Shown here: positions 18,477 to 28,816 of the stretch, piece after piece
Layout of the letters: the number at the start of each line of letters is the position of its first letter
How positions within the stretch are numbered: the first letter of the stretch is position 1
Origin: Chrysophaeum taylorii
Taxonomy: Eukaryota; Sar; Pelagophyceae; Pelagomonadales; Pelagomonadaceae
Assembly (NCBI GenBank): GCA_029834535.1
Contig: JAQMWT010000184.1
Span: 1-48,355 of the forward strand
DNA: 48,355 bases
Direction: 5' to 3'
Notes under the pieces: generated by a model
What the model saw: only the letters and a program-made list of their open reading frames with translations
Databases searched by the model: none
What the model was told of the DNA's origin: nothing
Position numbers and translations under genes: made by a program

Positions 18477-19766
18477 ATGAGGACGCTCGCGTTGGTCCTC
18501 GCCGCCGGCGCGAGCGCCCATTTAGAAGGTAATCACGAGGACACCTACCTCTCGTCCGCGTCGTACTCGTTCGGCGAGTCCTACTCCATGTCCTACGATG
18601 AATCGTTCTTTTCCATGTCCTACTCGTTTGACGAGGAGCCGATGATGAAGCCGATCAAGCCAATCAAGCCGATCAAGCCGATCAAGCCGATCAAGAAGAG
18701 GTTCAAGGACGACTTTGATAACTTGGGCGAGTCCTACTCTTATTCCATGGACTTCTTTTCCATGTCCTACGATGACTCGTTTGTTTCATTTTCATACGAG
18801 GAGGATGCCGTCGCGATGCCGCCGATGAAAAAGAAGAAGAAGTTCAAGGATTTCTTCGACAAGAAGCCAAAGAAGCCGCCGATGAAGAAGAAGAAGAAGA
18901 AGAACAAGAAGAAGAACAAGAAGAAGAAGAAGAAGAGAGATGACTTAAACTTGGACGAGTCCTACTCTTATTCCATGTCCTACGACGAGCCGGAGATGAT
19001 TAAGGATATGTTCTTCGAGTCGTATTCGATGGATGCGTTCGGCTCGTACTCCTTTGCGGATGCTTACGATGCCATGCTTTCGGAGGAGCCCACGCTTATT
19101 CCGACGTTTGCGCCGACTGGCGAGCCGACCAACGAGCCGAGTTCGATGCCGACTCTCGATCCGACCGAGGCCTCGACCTTTATCGAAGTCAACGCCGCCG
19201 TTTTCATCTTCTTGCGAGGCTACTTCGCCGGATCCGTGCAACCTGCCGTCGACTTCTGCGATCTGTATGACTCGCTCAACCTAGAAACCACGTACAGCGA
19301 CGCGCTGCGCGATGGCCTCAACGGCACCACTTCCGCGTTTACCGTCGCGTGCGTCGTCTTTTCTCCGAGATTCGCGACGCTCGTCTTCACCGGCCCGATC
19401 TCGACCTTATTCTACAATGCCATCGCCAACCCCGTGGCCGCGCGCCAAAGCACGCAAGCCCAGCTGCGCACACATTTCTTCGGCGGCGGCTTTAACAACG
19501 CCGTCCGCAGATTCAGCTCGAACAGCCGTCGCCGGCTCCTCGACGACGGCGACGTCGAAGACCTCCTCCAAAACTACACTTCCGTCAACACGACCATCTT
19601 GCCCGACCCTACCGCGATGCCCACCGCCATGCCTGTCGCGCTCCCCTGTACTTCCAACTATGACTGCGACTACGGCGAAATCTGCGTTTTCTCCGCGGGC
19701 CGTCGCTCCCTCCGCTTTGGCGACTACGGCCTCTCCGGCTTCTGCGAAGCGGCCTCCACCACCTAG
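18477..19766 (+). CDS. Secreted Tyr/Ser- and Lys-rich repeat protein (paralogue 1)
   Basis: 429 residues. MRTLALVLAAGASA is a signal peptide. Residues about 20-205 are low complexity: SYSMSYDES- and SFSYEE-type Tyr/Ser/acidic blocks, a run of IKP units (about 57-75), and a long basic block (about 120-160) of Lys with Phe, Asp and Asn. A short PT-rich linker (PTFAPTGEPTNEPSSMPT) leads to a C-terminal domain of about 190 residues (VFIFLRGYFAGSVQPAVDFC, FTVACVVFSPRFATLVFTGP, DVEDLLQNYTSVNTTI) closing with a Cys-rich tail CTSNYDCDYGEICVF. Sequons NGT, NYT, NTT are present. The C-terminal domain is shared with the next gene; the N-terminal halves are unrelated. It probably belongs to an extracellular coat, wall or adhesive; the polybasic block recalls mineral- or polyanion-binding proteins. 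Confidence 0.8.
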   Translation: MRTLALVLAAGASAHLEGNHEDTYLSSASYSFGESYSMSYDESFFSMSYSFDEEPMMKPIKPIKPIKPIKPIKKRFKDDFDNLGESYSYSMDFFSMSYDDSFVSFSYEEDAVAMPPMKKKKKFKDFFDKKPKKPPMKKKKKKNKKKNKKKKKKRDDLNLDESYSYSMSYDEPEMIKDMFFESYSMDAFGSYSFADAYDAMLSEEPTLIPTFAPTGEPTNEPSSMPTLDPTEASTFIEVNAAVFIFLRGYFAGSVQPAVDFCDLYDSLNLETTYSDALRDGLNGTTSAFTVACVVFSPRFATLVFTGPISTLFYNAIANPVAARQSTQAQLRTHFFGGGFNNAVRRFSSNSRRRLLDDGDVEDLLQNYTSVNTTILPDPTAMPTAMPVALPCTSNYDCDYGEICVFSAGRRSLRFGDYGLSGFCEAASTT

Positions 19767-20189
19767 GTGTAAACCACGACTGCCTCGGTTCCTTTCGTTT
19801 GCTCCTTATGGCTACCGCCAAAACCCACCTATCCTTCACTCGTGACTCGCATCGTCTTGCGCGACCGAGCTCCGCGACTTCTCAAATTGTCATCATCTTC
19901 TGTACGCGTGCGTGCGTGACCGATCTCGGACTTTTTTCTTCTAAAAGAAGACGAAGAAGGAAGACAGACCTTCGCGCGCCTATTCTCTAACTTTTTTTCT
20001 TATGTTTTTTTTACCAACTCCACAATTTTTTCAGCTGTGCCCCCAAAAAACAAACAAACAAACTAACTAACAAACCTGTTGTGCGTCATCGGAATTTTTT
20101 ACCACGAATCAGGCCGAGTCAGGTCTGTTTGACTTTGACGTAGTGAGGCAGATTCGCCCATAAAAGAAAATAGAAGAAACTACTAAAAA
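19767..20189. other. Intergenic between the secreted paralogues
   Basis: T-rich DNA with AAAC/AACT short repeats near 20047-20073. It must hold the 3' end of paralogue 1 and the promoter of paralogue 2. No gene. Confidence 0.6.
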
Positions 20190-22441
20190 ATGTCCTCGCC
20201 CTGGCTCTTCTTGGCCACGGCGGGGACGGCAGTCGCCAACTCGAGGCGTCTCATGGCCTCGTACTCGATGGGCTATTTCGTCGACACGTTGAGCGTGAGC
20301 TACGGTTCCTACGCCAACACATTTGACGCGAGCTACGGTACTTACGAAATCACTGACGTGAGTTCTGTCGACGTGCTTAGCGCGAGCTACGGTTCCTACG
20401 ACGACGTCACTGATGTGAATTCGATCGACAAGTTTGACGCGAGCTACGGTTCCTACGGTGTCACTGATGCGAGTCCCGTCGATATGTTTGACGCGAGCTA
20501 CGGTTCATATTATGTCGACGCGCTCGATGCGAGCTACGGTTCGTACGTCGATCAAGCGTTTGAATATACGAGCTACGGATCCTACGGTGTCACTGATGCG
20601 AGTCCCGTCGATATGTTTGACGCGAGCTACGGTTCTTACGTCGTCGAAGCGCTCGATGCGAGCTACGGTTCGTACGTCGATCAAGCGTTTGAATATACGA
20701 GCTACGGTTACTACGACACTGATGTGAGTCCCGTCGACACGTTTGACGTGAGCTACGGTTCATATTATGTCGACGCGCTCGATGCGAGCTACGGTTCCTA
20801 CGTCGATCAAGCGTTTGAATATACGAGCTACAGTTACTATGACACTGATGCGAGCTACGTTGACACGTTTGAATATACGAGCTACGGTTCGTACGACACT
20901 GATGTGAGCTACGTCGACTCGTTGTTTGACGCGAGCTACGGATCCTACGACGTGAGTTTCCCCGGCGTCCTCTTATTTTCCCGCGAACGCGACCGAACTA
21001 TCCGGCCTATATAATACGCGCGTGATGTTTCTGTCTTCTTTCGGTTGCCAGCGCGAGTTCCCTGGCTCAGGTCTTCACTGATGATATGAGCTTCTCCTAC
21101 GTCGTGAGCTTTGTTGCATCTTCGTTGCTAACTCGTTTACTACTTTAGGCGTTTGTGTCGTTCGACTTCGGCGACCTTTTTATTAAAATCAACGTGGAGC
21201 CAACAGCCTTGCCAACGACCGTACCAACGTCGGTACCGACGACCGCACCATCATCAGTGCCGTTACCGTCGCCGCTACCGTCGCCGTTACCGTCGCCGCT
21301 ACCGTCGCCGTTACCGTCGGCGTTACCGTCGCCCGCGTCAGTCCTGGAGACCGTCGAACCAACGACCGCACCATCACCGGCGCCAGCGCCCGTACCATCG
21401 GCAGCGTCGACGACCGTACCATCGCTGGCGCCAGCGCCGATACCGTCAACGTTGCCGACGACCGTACCATCGCGCGTGCCAGTGCCCGTACCGTCAACGT
21501 TGCCGACGACCGTACCATCGCTGGCGCCAGCGCCGATACCGTCAACGTTGCCGACGACCGCGCCATCGCTGGCGCCAGCGCCGATACCGTCAACGTTGCC
21601 GACGACCGTACCATCGCTGGCGCCAGAGCCGATACCATCAACGTTGCCGTCGGCCGCGCCATCGCTCGCGCCAGCATCGAGTCCATCGATCGAAAATTTG
21701 CAGCCAACGACGGTGCCACAGCCGGAACCAACGCTGACGGTCGCGCCGACGGCGACGCCGTTTCCAACCTTAGTGCCGTCGCCGTACCCAAGTTCAGCGC
21801 CGACGAGCATGAACAGCTACATCCAAGTCCGAGTGATAGTGTTTATTTTTGGAGGCGGGTTCTTCCGTTCGTCGATCAATCGCGCGTCGGACTATTGCAC
21901 TCTTTACGAGCGACTCTCTCCCGATTCCTCGTTTAGCAACGCGATACGCGACGGGTGCAACGCCACGGCTGGTGACTTTTCAGTCGATTGCTCTATCTTG
22001 TCGCCGAACTTCGCTATCCTCACCTTCACGGGTCCGGTCTCGACGGTTTACTACCGCTTCATCTTCAACCCTATTCTTGCTATTTTTCGCATAACGAGAC
22101 AGCTTCGGCCGTGGTTCGTCAACGGAAATTCCTTCAACAATCGCGTCCGTTTCCACCACTATAGGCGCCGCCGCGAGCTTCTGGATGAAGGGGACATCGA
22201 GGATCTCCTCCAGAACTACACCAGCGTTAACGCTACCCTTCTTCTTGATCCGACCTTTGCGCCGACGATCTTGCCGACCGACCTCCCGACCGAAGCACCC
22301 ACTCGAGCGCCGACTGCGCCCACTACATGCTCCACCGACTACGATTGCGACTACGGATTCGAATGTGTCTTTGCATCGGTCACCCGCCGAGCTCTCCGCT
22401 TCGGCACTTACTTGCTCACCGGCACCTGCCAGCCCGTCTGA
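20190..22441 (+). CDS. Secreted SYGSY- and PT-repeat protein (paralogue 2), three exons
   Basis: Exons inferred as 20190-20951, 21071-21103 and 21149-22441; donors GTGAGT and GTGAGC, acceptors CTCAG and TTTAG, all phase 0 and joining open frames. The second intron is 45 nt. MSSPWLFLATAGTAVA is a signal peptide. Exon 1 has 15 units of the type DASYGSY, arranged in a higher-order repeat of about 132 bp. Exon 3 starts with a long PTxxPS/PAPIPS repeat (21190-21800) and then the same C-terminal domain as paralogue 1: VFIFGGGFFRSSINRASDYC, FSVDCSILSPNFAILTFTGP, DIEDLLQNYTSVNATL, CSTDYDCDYGFECVF, GTC end. The minus-strand frames in the repeat are shadows. Function unknown; the Tyr/Gly/Ser repeat resembles phase-separating or silk-like sequences. 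Confidence 0.8.
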
Positions 22442-22984
22442 CCTTTGCTCTTCTCCTTCGAAAAAGTCACTGAGTAGTTTATCACTCACTCGTCCTCCTC
22501 CAGTCGTCTTCTGCGTCTGTGACTTTTTTTTCGAGCGACTTCTCTTGCATCGACTTCGCCGCCGCCGCAGACCTATTATTGTGGCGCTGTCGTGCTACGC
22601 CCCCCTCCTGGAATCACTAACACGTTATCAGTCCTTGTCCCACGAGCCACTTCGAGATGGGCGCATCTACAAAAATGTATAAACTCCGCCCACAAGCGGC
22701 GCAGGAGCCCCCACTCCCGGGTGGCTTTTTGTGCAGGCTCGTCTTCTCCTCCTCGGAGGTGCGCGGGAAGAGGCCTTTCTTTCTTTCTTTCTTTCTTTCT
22801 TTGTCTTATCTTCTGTAACCGCAGAAACGAGAATTCTGCTTTTCTCTGTTTGAATAATTCGTATACAAGTGTATTAAGATTTCATCCTTCTTCTTCTTCT
22901 TCTTCTTCTTCTTCTTCTGTAAAGGCGAGATCTTGTAGCCTACCTGGTCCCTCATCGCTAACCGCAACCGCACGTCGGACGGTG
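22442..22984. repeat. Intergenic with TTTC and TTC microsatellites
   Basis: Holds (TTTC)n at about 22774-22802 and (TTC)n at about 22887-22918. No gene recognised. Confidence 0.8.
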
Positions 22985-23115
22985 CCTTGTGAAACCGCGC
23001 CTTGCGGTTACATTGGCCCTCCGGCCGTAGGTCCGCATGTGATCGCCTCTCCGACGGGACGGTTAGAAGCCACCGGAAATGAACCGCCCGCAGTTGAGCG
23101 GGGTTATGGCCGGTC
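22985..23115 (+). repeat. SINE-like copy, 5' half only
   Basis: Aligns from GCCTTGCG to TATGGCCGG with the 5' half of the complete SINE-like copy at 24813 (shared blocks GCCTTGCG, CCCTCC.GGC.GTAGGT, TCGCCTC, GGACGGTTAGAAGCC versus GGCCGGTTGGCAGCC). The 3' half and tail are absent. It is diverged. Confidence 0.55.
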
Positions 23116-23626
23116 GACGCGGTAGGATGTTACCGACGAAGTTCTTTGTCAGTGCAGAGCATTAGCAAGCAGTGGTAAGTCGCCTGGGAAACCATCCCGT
23201 CTCATCGTGTACGTCTGGAAAGGTTAATTCGGGGAATGAAAAAAAGGTATGTTCCCTACATCCTCAGAACACGACAGGCGGCATCTAGAACTACACGAGA
23301 AAGGTAAAGTGTATAGTGCTACATACCTCGGGGCGCGCTAGACCATGATGATGAGCGTAGGCACAAATCAGATGACTATTTGATTGTGTAGAAAGGAAGA
23401 AGAAGGGTAAGGAAGAGATCACGTTCTCAACGGACGGCGGATAAGGGTAAGAGGCAGCAGATTTCTCTGCACCCCCTCGAGATGTCTTAAGCGCAAGGTG
23501 CGACTATAGAGCATCTCTTGAGAAAGATGATGATGAAGAAAAAGAAGGAAAGAAAGGAGCATACGGTTTTGATGGTCGCAGAGGTCACATAAGAAGCATC
23601 AAGAGCATAGCAGGGTGTCTTCGGGC
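23116..23626. other. Downstream flank of the Copia element
   Basis: Expected position for the 3' LTR of the minus-strand Copia element. I compared it by eye with 30525-30756 and found no convincing direct repeat, so LTRs are either lost, very diverged or outside this window's recognisable sequence. No genes. Confidence 0.4.
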
Positions 23627-25932
23627 TTAGGACTTGGACTTGGTGGAGCTGAGAGTCGACTTGACGCTTTTGAACAGAGCATTACGAAACACAGGTACGA
23701 CAGACAGTGTGTTAAGGTTATCTGAGGTGGTGGATATCGTTACTGGTTCGAGAGTATCGGTATCGTCTTCGTCAGCTTCTGCTGTCAGGTGGTGAACACC
23801 AATAGCAGAATGGTGTGGTACCATACGAAACGTGAGTGCAAGTAAAGCATTCAGTATGGATGGCATTAGTGAGTCAAGTTGTTGTGTGTCCAGTCGGTTT
23901 TCCAAGAAGTTGGATTCAGCGAACGGATCCGAGAAGATAGAAGAGTCTTCCGATTCACATGCGAAGGGAATGCTTTGAATACGCGAGAGCAACTTATCAC
24001 GCAGATGATGGAGGTGATCGTCCGGGGAGGAATGGTTGGCGGCATATTGGTCATGAGCTGTAAGAGTTAAGCGAGACCGCAGCTCTGTGATCCTGTACAG
24101 TGTTATGAGCAACACGTGTGCATTGGCTGTAGGAGGAAAGAGCCGGTTCTCCAGGGAGGTAATTGAAGCAATAGCAGCCTGCAGATCTGTGCGCAGAGAT
24201 AGGTTCTCAGCGCTGAGGGTGTTGACCTTGCGAATATGTAGGCGAAGAGTTTCCTGGAGTTGCTCGACTTGTTGATGCAAGGCATCGACATCATCAGGCG
24301 AGGCAGATGGAGCAGGGTGTGTCGATGGCGAAGACATTTCCAGAGTAGGTTCTGATGTGGAAGGTGAGTAGTTTAACGACGTTTCGGTCAACACATGCTG
24401 TGCAAGTAGGGGGTATTTCGCGTTTAGAAAGTGCAGAAAGTCTTGATGTTCTGCCGGAGTATAGGTGGGGCCGAACATTACATCCAGGAGTGATGGCGGC
24501 TTTGTATCATCTGAGGATGATACGTAGTCGTCAAGATGTTGTGCCCACGATTGGGCAACAGTATTAATCACATGATGGTATTTGGAGGGCTTGAACATAG
24601 CCTGAGCTTTACGAGCCTGTGTTCGCACGAGAGTTACAAGAAAGTTAAGATGCTCCAGGTGCATCTGAGTAATAAGCCGAAGATCCAGGGCGAATGGCAG
24701 TTGAGTGGTGGAGTCTGTGGCTGCATCGGCTACCGATAAAACTAAATGAGCAAGTGACGGATGTTGCGTTAGACTGCTAGTCAAGAGAGTACGTAGCTCC
24801 TTTGACAAATGAGCCTTGCGAGGGCATCCGCCCTCCCGGCGTAGGTTGGCACCTATTCGCCTCCCGGGCGGGCCGGTTGGCAGCCGGAACGTTCGAGTGG
24901 GACGGTGTATGGCCGGGGGGCGAAGACGGAAGGTTATCGACGAGTTGGTTGTCAGTCACATCGCGGTCTCCTCGTCGCGTGGCGATTGATGGTCACTCTC
25001 CGCCGACCGGCCTTTCGGCGCTCCTCGTCTACAGGCCCGTGATTCCGGACTGGCTCCTGTCGGTCCGGCCTGGATCCCATGCTCGGGAAAGGTCTGAAGT
25101 TAGTTAGTTAGTTAGTTGACAAATGATAGGTGCGTATGATGGTTGCGCGTATATGACCAGCTGAGCACCCATCACAGGAGGATTGGAAGGAAGTAGCATT
25201 GCGGGCACATACGATAGGTTGTATAGGCACCTGATCGGTGTTGTGACAAGCGCAGCAAATGTTTATGGTGTTAGTTGAGATGGGGATGTGACCATTCTTC
25301 TTATGGTCGTCTGTGTTGAGGTGACTCAGCACTTCATTGGGGAGTTCACGAGGTGCTTGTGACTTCGAATTATATGTGGTGGGGGCAAGGAATGTAGGTT
25401 GTCCCAAATCGTTGAGGCATTGCGTACGGTAGGATGACAGAATGAAACGTTCACGTTTGGGGCCTCTGTAGCAGCCAATAGAAGCAATAGCAGGAGCATC
25501 TTCCCAAAATGTAGTAATGGGTAGGCGCAGGGATATGAATGTAGTTAGTTCCACAAACAGTGAAAAGTCAGCAGACTGATAGATCGAGTTGAGTGCCGTA
25601 GAGATTTCCGCTCGCATAAAAGAAGAGAGAAAGGGAGTGGCAGGGATACGGAAGTTCTCAGAGAGAGCGATTCCTCGTTCAAACAGGGAAAAATTCATTT
25701 TGAGGCCATCCTGGAGTGTTAGGGATTGTTGTAAAATATGTTCAGCTGGTGTCGGTGAGACGGCAGCAGCCTGGGAGGTAGCAGGAGTAACAGTGGTCAT
25801 GGGTTGTCGCTTTTGCGACAACTTGGGAGAAGGCTCGGCCGTGGAAAGCGAGCGTGGAATTGTCCTTCGAACGACCGGAGAGATGCCACGGCCACGGCCA
25901 CGGGAGTGCCAAGAAAAAGACATGAGCGACAC
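23627..25932 (-). pseudogene. Extra 3' ORF of the Copia element, split by a SINE
   Basis: Two open frames (25932-25108 and about 24812-23627) are in the same frame once the 299-bp SINE and one copy of its 11-bp target duplication are ignored, so this was a single ORF of about 665 codons. The N-terminal part begins MSLMSFSWHSRGRGRG and has a Cys-rich patch (CCACHN, CARN, CDGCSAGH) that may bind zinc. The C-terminal part has a coiled coil (DDVDALHQQVEQLQETLRLH) and Thr/Ser-rich stretches. No membrane segments, so it is not an obvious envelope. A displaced gag-like protein or a novel accessory protein are both possible. The recurring LTETSLNYS peptide lies in it. Confidence 0.6.
24813..25111 (+). 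mobile_element. SINE-like element with 11-bp target duplication
   Basis: A 299-bp insertion flanked by perfect TTGACAAATGA repeats (24802-24812, 25112-25122). It starts GCCTTGCGAGGGC, has a box-B-like GTTCGAGTGG at about 24888-24897, and ends GTCTGAAG followed by (TTAG)n. Variable-length target duplication plus a short-repeat tail and no ORF fit a SINE mobilised by a LINE. Relatives are at 22985, 30757 (minus) and 38533. Confidence 0.75.
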
Positions 25933-26029
25933 TCATACGACACGTACAAAAAAAATTGTGGCAAAAGAAGGTAGGGCCAGGGCTAGTTTGCTAATTTAAC
26001 GACGTTGCGGTCACTAGGGTTAGGCACAT

Positions 26030-27205
26030 TCAGTCCTGTAAAGGATTGTCGTCAGAGGCATGATGCATGCCGAGTAGAGAGCGAAAGGTGGAGAACTCAG
26101 CAGCAAGTGGCTTTGTAAAACCATCCGCCACGTTTAGCTTGCCTGGAACATGATGGACTCGTATTTTCTGAAGCGATATGTACTCACGAATTTTAAACCA
26201 TCTGGTCGACAGTGCCTTGGATCGAGAGGACCCATCTGGGTTATTAGAGGTGTGAACAGCGGCAGCATTGTCAGACAAGAGAGGTAGGCCTCTGATGAAG
26301 CGCATATCTTCAGCAATTGGGTTGTCATTGTCATCGAAGTCAACAGGGTCAGCGGTGTTCTCACCATTAGAATTGTTGACGTAGAAGGTGGGGTTGACGA
26401 CAAAGGAGAGTTCCAACAACAGCTTGCGTAGCCAAACAGCTTCATCAGCACAAATACTGAGGGCAATCAACTCAGCTTCGTGAGTTGAGCAGGAGACAAT
26501 CGGTTGAAGTTTGCTTTTCCAACCATTAAGGCAGTTGAAAAGATAGAAGACAAACCCGGTGGTAGATTTCCTATCTTCCTGTGCTAAGGAAGGGGCGTTG
26601 TCAGCGTCAACCATGGCAACTAAGGGGTCAAACTGTCCAGTAGATACATCCTGTGGTTGGTAATCGACCACAGTGGATAAATTAATTCGATTAGCGGAGA
26701 CAGTGCGAAGGTGAGCTTCAATGGCATTACCTTTAGGATGGAACCAGAGGCGAAGCGAGCGGTTTTCCGGCTTCTTGAGGTAGCGAAGCAAATGCTCTAG
26801 CATTTGGACGTGAACATACGTGGGTGCATGCATACCACGCGAACATCTGCCCAAGGCTTGCGAGAAGTCAGGTCTGCAGGCAACTTGCATGAACACCAGA
26901 TTGCCAAGGAGAGTGGCAAAGTGCGAATTGATGTACAACTCTGTTTCAGAGCTGGGAGTGCCATCTTTATACTTGAAGGACGAAGACATAGGATATTTAA
27001 GCAGGGTCAGTTGCTGCAAGACTGGATGATCAGCGAAGACTTCATCCAGCTTGGCTTGCACATCCAGAGAAATGGAACCGTCAGATGTGCGACACACACG
27101 CATGCCTAGGAGGGTATGGACAGGTTCAAACTGCTCTACAGCATACCGTTTGTGGAGGGCATCCTGTAACTGTACGAAGAGAGTCATCATTGGACACAAT
27201 AACAA
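26030..27205 (-). pseudogene. Copia RNase H region
   Basis: Continues the RT with EQFEPVHTLLGMRVCRTSDG, then the connection and RNase H domain: VAMVDADNAPSLAQEDRKST (first Asp), VSCSTHEAELIALS (Glu), LPLLSDNAAAVH (Asp), and the terminal HHVPGKLNVADGFTKPL (Asp). All catalytic acidic positions are seen. It stops with TGA followed at once by an in-frame ATG and a 12-codon frame that ends in the recurring TATSLN motif. RNase H degrades the RNA strand of the hybrid during cDNA synthesis. Confidence 0.8.
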
Positions 27206-28816
27206 TATCGTCTACAGACAGACTGCATACGACGAACTTAGCATGTGCGGATACTCGAGCATATAGGCAAGAGTCCGAATGCAGGCGTTTGTAGCCAAGG
27301 CTACGGAAGAAGCTGTCTATCTCTTTCTTCCAAAGAGATGGTGACTGTCGAAGTCCATAAAGTGACTTCAGCAGTTTCGGTAGACGTCGGCCCTTGTACT
27401 TAGCGTCATCGGGGTCGATAAGCTTGATGCCGTCTGGTAACTGAACATAGACGTTGGCATCAATGTCAGACTGAACGAAGGCGTTCGGGACGTCTGCATG
27501 ATAGACAGGCAATTGCTTGTATGCTGCAATAGCTAGTAGTACGCGGATTGCGGTCATGGTGGCCATGGGGCTGAAGGTGCCAAAGAAATCGGCGCCAAGA
27601 GATGCTAGGAAGCCACGTAGCACGAGGCGAGCCTTGTGCTTGACGTATTTGCCTGCAGAGTCTGTTTTAATCTTCAGCACCATCTTGCTGTCAATAGGAC
27701 GAGAGACAGCACCATCTTGCTGTCAATAGGACGAGAGACACCGTCGGGTAAGGAAAGTTTGAAGCAGCCGAAGCGGATAATGTCGTGGAGTTCATTGGCG
27801 ATGGCCTTAAGGTAGGCGTGCCTGTTTTCAGGCGACAAACCGTGGAGGCACTTGAGTTTATATTCGTCAATGGAAACGTCAGCTTCTTGTACCTTATATT
27901 CGTCAGGACCAACAATGGCTGGTGAATTATAGTTTAGTGACGTTGCGGTCGAGGCAGTGTGCGCAACTTCGGGATAAGCGGAAACAGCGCCAGTAGGAGT
28001 AGTAGAGGCAGATTCCAGTTGAATATGGATAGTAGGGTCGGTGTGTAGGACCTGGGTGATAAACTCTGTAGAGACCAGAAGGTATTCCTCCAAGTCAGCC
28101 AGAGATGCAGAAGTAGCGCCAAACTCGGAGGAGTTGTGATCAATAAAGCTGGTCGGCGCCAGGTACGTAAGTGCATATTGTGAGGAAGAAGTGCCAAAGG
28201 CAGCAGCGTGTTCAGTGAACGCAGATAAAAGGGGCTGAGGAATGGGGCACGTAGGTGAACCATCAGCAGTTAAAAAGGTTGCAGCTGGGATGCTGGATGC
28301 GCACTTGGCGTGGGCGAAGTAACCATCGACGTGCGGGTAGCGGGCAAGTAAGTCAGTGCGCAACGGGAGAAGAAGGCGAGCTAACAACGCATGTTCCCCC
28401 TCTGAGCAGATAGCAGACCAGAGGATACCACCACTGAGATGAAGGGCGGAGAGGGCGGGAGACTTGAACGTAAGAAAATGGTGGCGAAGATCCCAGCGGA
28501 AATCGGCGAGTTTGCCACCAGCGGCTTTGTAAGCACCAATGGGGGACGCTTGTAACCGGGCTTGGATAGTTTTCATAGAAGTGGCCTTGCGGGTGTTGGG
28601 CTGTCTCGAACCTGGGACAAGAATGAGGTCATCTTGTGCAAAAAGGTCTTTGTAAGAAGGAAGCAAGGGCGGCGGTGGCATAGAGCCAGAATCGTCGGCG
28701 AGAGTGTTAGAAGAAGGAGAAGAGGCAGGAGCAGGGGACGAAGAAGGAGCTGAAGGAGGTGGGGAGTGCCCCCTCTGAGGATGAGGATAGGAGTCCTGGT
28801 CCCCTCTGAATGACAT
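27126..28816 (-). pseudogene. Copia reverse transcriptase region, frame-broken
   Basis: Starts at MSFRGDQDSYPHP with a long Pro/Ser-rich linker region before RT. The RT begins near HDIIRFGCFKLSLPDGVSRP and continues ARLVLRGFLASLGADFFGTF, LPVYHADVPNAFVQSDID, LPKLLKSLYGLRQSPSLWKK and the catalytic LSVDDIVIV (VDD of the YVDD box, Tyr replaced by Ser). A perfect 32-bp tandem duplication at 27676-27739 shifts the frame inside the RT N-terminus, and a further shift near 27190 separates RT from RNase H. Confidence 0.8.
27676..27739. repeat. Perfect 32-bp tandem duplication inside RT
   Basis: Two identical 32-base units, 27676-27707 and 27708-27739, beginning AGCACCATCTTGCTG. Because 32 is not a multiple of three, it breaks the RT frame. 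The identity of the copies means it is recent or a local assembly artefact. Confidence 0.9.

Noticed and set aside
20455..20830. Regular repeats suggesting a CRISPR-like array.
   Set aside because: The repeats are coding (DASYGSY units) with a signal peptide upstream; no spacers of uniform length and the context is eukaryotic.
21145..21810. Long minus-strand ORF rich in Gly/Asp/Ala (about 220 codons).
   Set aside because: It is the complement of the PTxxPS repeat in exon 3 of the secreted paralogue; a 12-18 bp repeat keeps several frames open.
24880..24905. A tRNA gene at the GTTCGA motif.
   Set aside because: No cloverleaf can be drawn around it; it is at best a box-B remnant inside the SINE.
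25096..25120. TTAG repeats as telomere-like sequence.
   Set aside because: Only four or five units, always at the end of the SINE family, so it is the SINE tail.
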